Source: JBJHDF01 sp050486405 (GTDB taxonomy: Bacteria; Pseudomonadota; Gammaproteobacteria; Pseudomonadales; Cellvibrionaceae). Taken from it: a DNA stretch of 62,081 bases. The notes below the pieces were generated by a model. It ran no database searches, was not told the origin of the DNA, and saw only the letters and a list, made by a program, of their open reading frames with translations. The stretch spans positions 1 to 62,081 of the forward strand of contig JBJHDF010000023.1 of assembly GCA_050486405.1 (NCBI GenBank), written 5' to 3'. Shown in pieces: positions 19,407-26,995 of this stretch; the first letter of the stretch is position 1, and each line of letters begins with the position of its first letter. A program made the translations under genes and the position numbers.

Positions 19407-20192
19407 GTGAAAATCAGCGCCATCGCGGCCCTGGAAAGCAATTATTACTGGCTGCTTGAACCGGAAGTGGGCCAGGGCTGGGGCTATCTGGTGGATGTGG
19501 GCGACGCCGAACCCGTGCTGCGGACCCTGGAACATCGTCAGGTGGCGCTGCGCGGGGTGATTGTCACCCACCACCACTGGGATCACACCGACGGGCTGGA
19601 GCAGCTACTGCGTCACCACCCGGTACCCGTCTATGGCCCCCACTCCGAACGCATACCCCAGATCACCCATCCCCTGGCGGGGGGCGACAGGCTGCAACTG
19701 CCGGGGATCGATTTCGAGGTGCTGGCCATTCCCGGCCACACCCTGGATCACCTGGCCTACCTGCACCGGCCGGCCCACGGTGTCCCCCTGCTCTTTTGTG
19801 GCGACACCCTCTTTGCCGCAGGCTGCGGTCGGCTGTTTGAGGGCACACCGGCGCAAATGCTGACGTCCCTGAATACCCTGGCGGCGTTGCCGGACGACAC
19901 GCTGATCTACTGCGGCCACGAATACACCCTGGCCAATCTGGCCTTTGCCGCTGCCGTGGAGCCGGACAACCCCGCTATCGCCGCCCGGCGCCGCGACGCC
20001 CAGCGCCTGCGCGACCAGGGGTTACCCACCCTGCCCAGCACCCTGGCCCAGGAAAAGGCCAGCAACCCCTTTCTGCGCTGCCACCTGACATCGGTGGCAG
20101 CCAGTGCGGCCCGTCATTTGGGTCAGTGCGACCCGCTGGACAGCGCCGTTGAGGTATTTGCCGCAATTCGGCGCTGGAAAGACAGTTTCTGA
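19407..20192 (+). CDS. gloB: Hydroxyacylglutathione hydrolase (glyoxalase II)
   Basis: A 261-residue metallo-beta-lactamase-fold enzyme that hydrolyses S-lactoylglutathione to lactate in methylglyoxal detoxification. It starts at a GTG. The binuclear metal motif is THHHWDH (residues 54-60), with further ligands in IPGHTLDH, FCGDTLFAAGCGR and YCGHEYT. The C-terminal glutathione-binding domain contains the characteristic EKASNPFLR. Upstream of mltD on the same strand, as in Pseudomonas. Confidence 0.94.
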   Translation: MKISAIAALESNYYWLLEPEVGQGWGYLVDVGDAEPVLRTLEHRQVALRGVIVTHHHWDHTDGLEQLLRHHPVPVYGPHSERIPQITHPLAGGDRLQLPGIDFEVLAIPGHTLDHLAYLHRPAHGVPLLFCGDTLFAAGCGRLFEGTPAQMLTSLNTLAALPDDTLIYCGHEYTLANLAFAAAVEPDNPAIAARRRDAQRLRDQGLPTLPSTLAQEKASNPFLRCHLTSVAASAARHLGQCDPLDSAVEVFAAIRRWKDSF

Positions 20193-20290
20193 TGCGGGGC
20201 GTCACAAAGCACAGTGAAGAAAAATTGACCTAAAATGCGTCACCCCATACAATCCCCGCAGCCGGAATTCACCAACCACAAGCTGACCGC

Positions 20291-21994
20291 ATGCCACCAT
20301 CCAAACCCGAGCAACTGTCCACACCCTTGCCTTTGCCTTCCCGCAAGCGCCTGCTCAGACACTTGACTCCCGTCCTGGTCTGCTCGAATCTGCTGACCCT
20401 CGCTGGTTGCCAGGTGATCCAGACAGATTCTCCCCCCAATGCCGGCCCGATCCCGCACGAAGAGAGCACAATCGCCGCCACTTTTCCACATACCCTGGAC
20501 AGCCCCTACGCTGTATCGCCAGATGTGGAAAAGGCGATGGAAGAGCAGGCGCCAGTGCTGGACGTGGTGCACGAGGATCTCTGGCAACGCATCCGCGCTG
20601 GCTTTGCCATGCCCGAGGTGGAGCACACCCGGGTGGAGCATTACGTGCAGTGGTACAAGCGCAATCAGCGCTACCTGGATCGCGTGTCCGAGCGGGGCGA
20701 GCGCTACCTTTACCACATAGTCACCCGGCTTGAGGAGGAGGAGTTGCCGCTGGAACTGGCCCTGTTGCCGATCATCGAGAGCGCCTTCGACCCCTTTGCC
20801 TACTCTCACAGCCGCGCCTCCGGTATCTGGCAGTTCGTGCCCGCAACCGGCCGTCAATTTGGCCTTGAGCAGAACTGGTGGTACGACGGGCGACGGGATG
20901 TGGTGGCGTCCACCGAGGCGGCGATCACCTATCTGAGCCGCTTGCAGACCATGTTCGACGGCGATTGGCTATTGGCGCTGGCGGCCTACAACGCGGGCCA
21001 GGGCACGGTCAGTCGCGCCATTGCTCGCAATCGCCGGGAGGGGCGCCCCACCGACTTCTGGTCCCTGCGCCTGCCCCGCGAGACCCGCAACTATGTGCCG
21101 CAGCTATTGGCGCTGGCCCGGGTGGTTGCAGACCCGGCCGCCCACGAATTGAGCTTGCCGGCACTGGGCAATCACCCCTATTTCGTCCAGGTGGACACCC
21201 AGTCCCAGATAGACCTGGCCCAGGCGGCCAGCCTGGCGGACCTGGAAATCGAGGAGCTCTACCTGTTGAACCCCGGCTACAATCGCTGGGCCACGAACCC
21301 CGAAGGCCCGCACAGTTTGTTGCTGCCCATCGATCACGCGGAACCTTTCAGCGAACGCCTGGCAGAGGTTCCCCTGCAGGAGCGGGTGGGCTGGGAGCGC
21401 TATCAGGTGGCCCGGGGCGATACTTTGATCGCACTGGCCCGGCGTTTCAATACCAGCGTGGAAGCGCTGAGGGCCGCCAACGACATTCGCGGCAATCTGA
21501 TTCGCGAAGGCCAGCCGCTGTTGATTCCCACCGCTTCGCAGCCCTCCCAATCCTACGCCCTGAGCGCCGACCAGCGCCTGGCCCGGCGGCAGCAGAACAG
21601 TGGCCAGGGCGCGCGTATCGACTATACGGTGCGCTCCGGCGACAGCCTCTGGCGCATCGCCAACCAGCACAAGGTCAGCGTCAGCGCGCTGGCCCGCTGG
21701 AACAACATGGCGCCGGGCGATCTGATACGCCCAGGTCAAAAACTGGTGATCTGGACCCGGCAGCCAGAGCCGCAGCAACTGGCAGCGGCGGGTTCGACCC
21801 AGGCGCGTGCCGGTGGTGGCGTCACCCGGCAGATCGCCTACCGGGTGCGCCAGGGAGATTCACTGGCGCGCATCGCCAACCGCTTTAACGTCAGCGTCAG
21901 CGATATCGCCAATTGGAATTCGGTACAACCGGAAAATCACATACACCCGGGCCAGATTCTCACCCTGTTTGTGGATGTGACCAACAGCCCCTGA
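20291..21994 (+). CDS. mltD: Membrane-bound lytic murein transglycosylase D
   Basis: A 567-residue lipoprotein (LAGC, Cys40) that cleaves peptidoglycan to form anhydromuropeptides. The SLT domain has the catalytic Glu163 in IIESAFDPFAYSHSRASGIW, followed by FVPATGRQFGL and AYNAGQGTV. Three LysM peptidoglycan-binding repeats occupy about residues 371-413, 445-488 and 517-560, each beginning Y-x-V-x-x-G-D-(T/S)-L. Its TGA abuts the convergent fleQ stop (shared TGATCA at 21992-21997). A role in opening the wall for the flagellum is possible but unproven. Confidence 0.95.
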   Translation: MPPSKPEQLSTPLPLPSRKRLLRHLTPVLVCSNLLTLAGCQVIQTDSPPNAGPIPHEESTIAATFPHTLDSPYAVSPDVEKAMEEQAPVLDVVHEDLWQRIRAGFAMPEVEHTRVEHYVQWYKRNQRYLDRVSERGERYLYHIVTRLEEEELPLELALLPIIESAFDPFAYSHSRASGIWQFVPATGRQFGLEQNWWYDGRRDVVASTEAAITYLSRLQTMFDGDWLLALAAYNAGQGTVSRAIARNRREGRPTDFWSLRLPRETRNYVPQLLALARVVADPAAHELSLPALGNHPYFVQVDTQSQIDLAQAASLADLEIEELYLLNPGYNRWATNPEGPHSLLLPIDHAEPFSERLAEVPLQERVGWERYQVARGDTLIALARRFNTSVEALRAANDIRGNLIREGQPLLIPTASQPSQSYALSADQRLARRQQNSGQGARIDYTVRSGDSLWRIANQHKVSVSALARWNNMAPGDLIRPGQKLVIWTRQPEPQQLAAAGSTQARAGGGVTRQIAYRVRQGDSLARIANRFNVSVSDIANWNSVQPENHIHPGQILTLFVDVTNSP

Positions 21995-23443
21995 TCAGCG
22001 CTGCATCTCATACTTGCGCATCTTCTCCACCAGGGTGGTGCGACGGATGCGCAGGCGTTCCGCCGCGTGGGCCACTACGCCGCCGGTGTCGTTGAGCGCC
22101 TGCTGGATCAGGTCCTTTTCCAGGCTGGATATGTATTCCTTCAGGTCTATGCCCTGCTCCGGCAACAGCGGCGTGTCATTCATGGTGACGATATTGGCGT
22201 GACCGTTCAGGGCCGATGGCTCCTGACTGACCAACACCTCGTCCTCTTCCGCCACATCCACATGGCGATACTTCACCGGTAGATCGCGCACACCGACCAC
22301 GCCGTAGGGGTGCATGATAGCCATGCGCTCCACCAGATTGGCCAGCTCCCGGACATTGCCGGACCAGTCGTGCTGGCACAGCGAGAGAATCGCAGCGGAA
22401 TTGAAGCGGATGGAGCCGCGCTGCTCACTTTCCATACGCGCCACCAGTTCATTGATCAGCAGCGGAATGTCCTCGGCACGCTCGCGCAGTGATGGCAGCT
22501 CAATGGGGAATACCGCCAGGCGGTAATAGAGATCTTCCCGGAAGCGATTGGCCTGGATCATCTCCTCCAGATCCCGGTGGGTGGCGGCGATGATGCGCAC
22601 ATCACTGTTGATGGTTCTGTTACTGCCCACCCGCTCGAAACAGCGCTCCTGCAAGACCCGCAGAATCTTGACCTGCATATTCAGTGGCATGTCGCCAATT
22701 TCGTCGAGAAACAGGGTGCCGCCTTCGGCCAACTCGAACCGCCCGGCACGGGCATTGATGGCCCCGGTGAAAGCGCCTTTCTCGTGGCCAAACAGTTCGC
22801 TTTCGAGCAGTTCGGCGGGAATGGCGCCGCAGTTCACCGGTACAAAGGGTTTATCCCGGCGCGGTGAGTGATAGTGCAGATTTCTGGCCACCACTTCCTT
22901 GCCGGTGCCGGACTCACCGGTGATCAGCACCGACACGTCCTTGTCCGCCACTTGGGACATCATCTCCCGCACCTGCTGGATCTCCCGGCTGGTGCCCACC
23001 AAGCTGCGAAACAGGTGCACCGGACGCCGGCGCACCTGCCCCTGGCTGGCCTGACTGGCTTCGCGGTACAACTGGGCGCGATGCAGCGCATCGAGAACAG
23101 CGGTGTAACCCAGGGGGTAACTCAAGGTGGTAATGACAACGCGCCGCCGGACCTTGGGCATTGTCTCGCCCAACTGATCGCTGCCCAGCAGTATCACCGG
23201 TACGGAATCATTCCACTCTTGAACATCGGCCAGTGTGGCCTCCAGCGCTCCTTTTCCCCGGCTGGCGACATCCCCAACCACAACAGCCAGGCAGTCAATA
23301 CCATCGCCAGCGGCCGCCAACATCGGCCAGTCGGCGGTGGCGCCGGCCACGGCCTGCTCCCCAAGAAATTCCAATACGGTCTGAATGTTGTGACGGCGCT
23401 GCGGGTCGTCGTCAACGATGATCAGTTTCTTATGTTCCCACAT
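21995..23443 (-). CDS. fleQ: FleQ, sigma-54-dependent flagellar master regulator
   Basis: A 482-residue enhancer-binding protein that activates sigma-54 flagellar genes; in Pseudomonas it also binds c-di-GMP. The ATG at 23443 starts MWEHKKLIIVDDDPQRR. The order is an N-terminal receiver-like FleQ domain, then the AAA+ domain with Walker A GESGTGKE (176-183), the sigma-54 contact loop GAFTGA (223-228) and Walker B FLDEIGDMP. A Fis-type HTH ends the protein (AERLRIRRTTLVEKMRKYEM). The LFRSLVGTSREIQQV linker is FleQ-like. It stands alone: no fleSR follows, and mltD is convergent. Confidence 0.93.
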   Translation of the reverse strand: MWEHKKLIIVDDDPQRRHNIQTVLEFLGEQAVAGATADWPMLAAAGDGIDCLAVVVGDVASRGKGALEATLADVQEWNDSVPVILLGSDQLGETMPKVRRRVVITTLSYPLGYTAVLDALHRAQLYREASQASQGQVRRRPVHLFRSLVGTSREIQQVREMMSQVADKDVSVLITGESGTGKEVVARNLHYHSPRRDKPFVPVNCGAIPAELLESELFGHEKGAFTGAINARAGRFELAEGGTLFLDEIGDMPLNMQVKILRVLQERCFERVGSNRTINSDVRIIAATHRDLEEMIQANRFREDLYYRLAVFPIELPSLRERAEDIPLLINELVARMESEQRGSIRFNSAAILSLCQHDWSGNVRELANLVERMAIMHPYGVVGVRDLPVKYRHVDVAEEDEVLVSQEPSALNGHANIVTMNDTPLLPEQGIDLKEYISSLEKDLIQQALNDTGGVVAHAAERLRIRRTTLVEKMRKYEMQR

Positions 23444-23505
23444 GCCCCATTCTCGTGAGTGTCCGCCGAAACCGGGCGGCACGGGTTTCCGTGATCTGCG
23501 CTTAA

Positions 23506-23534
23506 GTAATAGTCGAGAGACGGGGGATAGTCAA
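23506..23534 (-). promoter_or_regulatory. Sigma-70-like promoter of fleQ
   Basis: On the minus strand TTGACT and TATTAC are separated by 17 bp, 63 nt upstream of the fleQ start. This agrees with fleQ sitting at the top of the hierarchy under the housekeeping sigma factor. It is read from sequence only. Confidence 0.5.
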
Positions 23535-23569
23535 ATTACCGGCGGGTATTTTTCTGAAGTTGGAAGTGT

Positions 23570-23857
23570 TTAGCGACAAACGCTTTTGCTTCCGGATTGG
23601 ACCGGCGACGAGTGCAGAATCAGAGCCTGGTAGACCTGTTTCAGATCCCTGAGCGCTGACGCCAATGCCGGGCTGGCTCTTCCCCGGGTGGCGTCTATCA
23701 CCCGCTCCACCAGTTGCGCGCAGCTGCGATCCAGGCGCTGAACCTGCTGCCAGTCGCCCGCCGCCAGAGCGGCACGCAGTGCCTGACCCAGAGCGCGAAG
23801 ATGGGCCAGACCCGATTCTCCTCGATAGTCGGGCGAAGGCAGGCCCCGCACGCTCAT
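23570..23857 (-). CDS. fliT: FliT-like flagellar chaperone, second copy
   Basis: A 95-residue helical protein overlapping fliS by one base (TGATG). The pattern of an N-terminal amphipathic helix (RALGQALRAALAAGDWQQVQRLD), a conserved CAQLVERV-like stretch and a C-terminal helix (LRDLKQVYQALIL) fits the FliT/FleP-type proteins that follow fliS. FliT binds the cap protein FliD and, in enterics, regulates FlhDC. The assignment rests mainly on position and helical pattern. Another FliT-like gene lies between flgL and fliC. Confidence 0.6.
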   Translation of the reverse strand: MSVRGLPSPDYRGESGLAHLRALGQALRAALAAGDWQQVQRLDRSCAQLVERVIDATRGRASPALASALRDLKQVYQALILHSSPVQSGSKSVCR

Positions 23858-24249
23858 CAGACCAATTCCATGTGCGCGATACCATCCCAGGCACCCTTGA
23901 CCTCAGCCAGCAGGCGGCCACACTCCTCCAGCATGGCCGGATCGTTGTGGTAGTTGGCCTCCACCAGGCGACGGATGACATAGTCATATAAACTGTCCAG
24001 ATCCGCTGCCAGGTCGCCGCCTTCCGTATCCGCCAGACTACCCTGCAAACCGGCAACAATCTTGGCCGCCTTGCCGATCAGTTCTCCCTTGAGGGCGATA
24101 TTGCCCTGCAGCATGGCACCCCTGGCTTGCGCGATACGCTCAAGGGCGCCCTCAAATAGCATTTGGATGAGGCGGTGGGGAGAGGCGTCTTCCACGCCAG
24201 ATTGCACTCTTACAGAAGCATAGCTCTTGATGGCTGTTTGCGTATTCAT
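23857..24249 (-). CDS. fliS: Flagellin export chaperone FliS
   Basis: A 130-residue all-helical chaperone that holds flagellin unfolded for export. The start MNTQTAIKSYASV and the conserved ASPHRLIQMLFEGALERIAQARGAM are diagnostic, and LDSLYDYVIRRLVEAN matches the third helix. It is 87 nt downstream of fliD and overlaps the fliT-like gene by one base. Confidence 0.94.
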   Translation of the reverse strand: MNTQTAIKSYASVRVQSGVEDASPHRLIQMLFEGALERIAQARGAMLQGNIALKGELIGKAAKIVAGLQGSLADTEGGDLAADLDSLYDYVIRRLVEANYHNDPAMLEECGRLLAEVKGAWDGIAHMELV

Positions 24250-24336
24250 TTTTCGGGCCCGCTGACAGGTAACAGTTGGTATTTAATACTAGCGGCCGCG
24301 TTCGAAAATTCTTGAGGCTTACGGAGCTCCCGATCG

Positions 24337-26352
24337 CTATTTTCTGGGTGCGGTAAACGGCAAGCGGTCCAGTATTCCGTCCAGAAAGGTATTGGTGTTG
24401 TTGAGACTGCGCACTATCTGCTCCATGGCCAGAAACTGAGCCTCCAACCGCGCCCGGTAAGCGTCGCTGCGACGCTCCAGGGTTTCACGGCTGTCGCTGA
24501 TGCGCTCCATGTCCTTTTTGATGTTGGATTCCCGCTCGCTGATCATGCCGGAGCCTTTCAAGAAACTGTCGAGAACTTCCGTGAGGCTGCCGGCAAAGCC
24601 CCGGGAAAACGAAATTGTGCCTCCGGTGGCACCTGGCTCGATGATCATGCTGAGACCTTCCGCCGGCGAGCCTATGGCGGGCAACAATACCTTGCCGTAG
24701 CCAAAACCCTGAACCCCACCGATCAGCCCGGACACATTCTTGCCGATAGTGCCCTGCCCTGCGGCAATACCGAGATCGGCCATGTCCGCACCCACACTGG
24801 CAAAGGAAACCACACTTTCGTTGCCGTATTCCGTGGACAGGAATTCCAGCGCACCGGTGTCGCCATTGAAGGTGACTGTGACACTGGCGAATGCCGCCTG
24901 CAGCTTGCTGTTCTGATTGATCAGCATCTGGAAGTCCTGAGCCAGTTCTTCGCCGGAGCCGTAAACCTTGCCGTCCGGCAGACTGAGGGTATCTGCGACC
25001 ACACCGTTTACCCGAACCCGAAAACTGTAGTCCTTACCCGTGGTATCCAGGGGAAAGCCTTCCACCACGGGGCCGCCTGTAAATCCACCCCGGGTGGCGT
25101 GGGACAGAATTTCCACTTCGTAGTTGCCGGGCTGGGTGCGCGCACTGTGCCCCGTCACCTGAATCAGACTGGAGTTGGACGAGGTTTTGGGTACAAAGAG
25201 ATCCTTTACCAGTTCGAAGTTGTTATCCATGGCCGCGCGAAAGTCCGTGCCCGAGCCATCTTCCAGAATTTCCAGAGAGCCGTCCAACTTGGTTCTGATG
25301 CCCAGGTTGGCCAGGGCACTGAATCCGCCCTCAAGACCGGGAACCGAACTGCCCAGCATATTGCGAATGGACTGCAGCATGCTGTTGGCCAGGGCGTCGC
25401 GGTGCAGGCTGCCGTAATCGTCGATTTCCGCATCGAATCCCACCAGTCGTTCGGTTTCCTTGAGGAACTTGTTGTAGGTATCCACAAAATCCCGGATGGC
25501 ATCCTCCGCGACACTGCGGTCCGCGGTGATATTGATATTGACGACTTCACTGGCGGAGCTGTTGTACACATCCATTTCCAACCCTGGTATCACGTCAGTG
25601 ACGTGGTTGGATGGCCGCGACAGCAGCAAACCATTGACCCGAATCAGAGCATCCTTACCCTCCTGTAACTGAGTCATGGCCTGTTCGGTCTCGTTGAAGG
25701 CAAAAGTACCCAGACCGGGCTCACCGGGCGCTTCCGAAGCGGTGATACGCAATTGCTGGGTCTGGCCAGAGGGGCTCGTCAACTGCAGGCGGAAGACGCC
25801 GCCCTCGCTGACAATGCTGGCCTGCACACCTGAACCGGAGGCGTTAATGGCGTCACGCAGGCCGCGCAGGGTATTGTTGCTTTCGTCGATGGTCACCGTA
25901 AATCCGGGTTTGGCGGTGTTGACGGTGAAGTCACCGTTGTCCCAGTCACCAAAGTTGAAGCTGAGGGTACCCTGCCCCACCTGGCTGCCCTCCGAGGTAA
26001 AACTATCGGACAGCAGCGACTGGGACTGGGCAATCTGCTCCACCTGTACCCGATAGTTCCCAGGCACTGCCTTGGCGTCGAGTTTGGTCAGGGCCAGAAG
26101 GCTGGTCTGTGGCAGGGCTACAGCCTTGGCATTAAAGGTGGCGGGATCCTTCAAGGCCATGACGGCGGATTCGAGATTGCCGATGGCGCTGCGCAACAGT
26201 CCATAGTCGGATATCTGGGTTTGCAGCAGTTCCTCACGCTTGTCCAGGCGCTTTTCCTGGGGCGCCTTTTCAAGAGATACCAATTGCTCCACCAGGGAGT
26301 GGGTATCGATACCGGAGCCGCCCCCCAATTGGTTGATGATGTTACCGACCAT
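24337..26352 (-). CDS. fliD: Flagellar filament cap protein FliD (hook-associated protein 2), enlarged
   Basis: A 671-residue cap protein; common FliD proteins are about 450-480 residues. The ATG at 26352 precedes the typical NIINQLGGGSGIDTHSLVEQL; a longer frame starts inside the upstream terminator. The N-terminal coiled coil, the VPGNYRVQVEQIAQSQ region and the C-terminal coiled coil (MISERESNIKKDMERIS) are conserved. The extra length lies in the central exposed domains, where a second GNYEVEILSHATRGG-type repeat of the FliD_N theme appears around residue 400. It is driven by its own sigma-28 promoter. Confidence 0.93.
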   Translation of the reverse strand: MVGNIINQLGGGSGIDTHSLVEQLVSLEKAPQEKRLDKREELLQTQISDYGLLRSAIGNLESAVMALKDPATFNAKAVALPQTSLLALTKLDAKAVPGNYRVQVEQIAQSQSLLSDSFTSEGSQVGQGTLSFNFGDWDNGDFTVNTAKPGFTVTIDESNNTLRGLRDAINASGSGVQASIVSEGGVFRLQLTSPSGQTQQLRITASEAPGEPGLGTFAFNETEQAMTQLQEGKDALIRVNGLLLSRPSNHVTDVIPGLEMDVYNSSASEVVNINITADRSVAEDAIRDFVDTYNKFLKETERLVGFDAEIDDYGSLHRDALANSMLQSIRNMLGSSVPGLEGGFSALANLGIRTKLDGSLEILEDGSGTDFRAAMDNNFELVKDLFVPKTSSNSSLIQVTGHSARTQPGNYEVEILSHATRGGFTGGPVVEGFPLDTTGKDYSFRVRVNGVVADTLSLPDGKVYGSGEELAQDFQMLINQNSKLQAAFASVTVTFNGDTGALEFLSTEYGNESVVSFASVGADMADLGIAAGQGTIGKNVSGLIGGVQGFGYGKVLLPAIGSPAEGLSMIIEPGATGGTISFSRGFAGSLTEVLDSFLKGSGMISERESNIKKDMERISDSRETLERRSDAYRARLEAQFLAMEQIVRSLNNTNTFLDGILDRLPFTAPRK

Positions 26353-26419
26353 GCCGCAGCTCCCGAGCGAAAGCGTGGATTTTGCCGCCGCAGCATTACT
26401 GGGGCGGCCTGTATCTAGG

Positions 26420-26446
26420 ATAGCGACCGTTTCAGCGCAAACTTTA
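26420..26446 (-). promoter_or_regulatory. Sigma-28 (FliA) promoter of fliD
   Basis: On the minus strand a perfect TAAAGTTT (26446-26439), an 11-bp spacer, then GTCGCTAT (26427-26420), which matches GCCGATAA at five of eight positions. It lies 68 nt upstream of the fliD start and after the flaG terminator, so fliD is a separate late transcript. Confidence 0.65.
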
Positions 26447-26458
26447 GATCCCGGCAAC

Positions 26459-26486
26459 AAAAAAGGGGGTATCCGCGGATACCCCC
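26459..26486 (-). terminator. Rho-independent terminator after flaG
   Basis: A perfect 22-bp palindrome (26465-26486, arms GGGGGTATCCG/CGGATACCCCC) is followed on the minus strand by six T residues. It ends the fliC-flaG transcript 45 nt after flaG. Confidence 0.85.
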
Positions 26487-26530
26487 TCAAGGTGTTGTTT
26501 CGACTTTCCGTTCAGGACTAGGCGTAAAGA

Positions 26531-26938
26531 CTAGGCCCGGGCACTGAAGAGGTGTATCGGTTCTTCTGCTGTCAAGTTCCGTGCCAACTTCAAAAAGACC
26601 TCGTCGGGAATCTGGCGAATCACTTCCTTGGTACTTCTGTCCAACACCCGTACTATGGTGTCGCCACTGGCTGCATCATAGCTGAACTGCAGGTCTCTTT
26701 GGGTCGACTGAACGTATTCGTTCATCTGAGCAACGGCGGCCGCCAGGCTTTCCTGAATGTTCACCTGGTGTTCCACACGACTTTTGGTCGGTAGAACTTT
26801 GGCCGCTGACCCGGTATCCGGCGGCAATATATTGCCGCCGGATACACTACTCTCCTTGGCAGAGGATGATGAAGCCGATACAGCACCGGCCAACGACCGC
26901 CCGGTGTTGATTCCTCCTGTATTGGTCACTTCATTCAT
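26531..26938 (-). CDS. flaG: FlaG family flagellar protein
   Basis: A 135-residue FlaG protein, linked in other bacteria to filament length. A low-complexity serine-rich N-terminus is followed by the conserved C-terminal FlaG domain: FSYDAASGDTIVRVLDRSTKEVIRQIPDEVFLKL is close to the family consensus. It has a good GAGG ribosome binding site and lies between fliC and fliD as in Pseudomonas. A strong hairpin between fliC and flaG probably lowers its expression relative to flagellin. Confidence 0.92.
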   Translation of the reverse strand: MNEVTNTGGINTGRSLAGAVSASSSSAKESSVSGGNILPPDTGSAAKVLPTKSRVEHQVNIQESLAAAVAQMNEYVQSTQRDLQFSYDAASGDTIVRVLDRSTKEVIRQIPDEVFLKLARNLTAEEPIHLFSARA

Positions 26939-26959
26939 TGCTGTATCCTCTTATGAGCG

Positions 26960-26987
26960 GGTTCCACCGGGCTCCTCCGGTGGAACC
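26960..26987 (-). terminator. Hairpin between fliC and flaG
   Basis: A perfect 11-bp stem GGTTCCACCGG/CCGGTGGAACC with a six-base loop starts 9 nt after the fliC stop. It lacks a T-run, so it is better read as a partial terminator or a 3' stabiliser of flagellin mRNA. Confidence 0.6.
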
Positions 26988-26995
26988 TGCCTGCC

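Noticed and set aside
23461..23500. GAAACC/GGTTTC and CCGCC/GGCGG hairpins upstream of fleQ as a c-di-GMP riboswitch
   Set aside because: The stems are only 5-6 bp and mutually exclusive, and no GEMM core motif is present.
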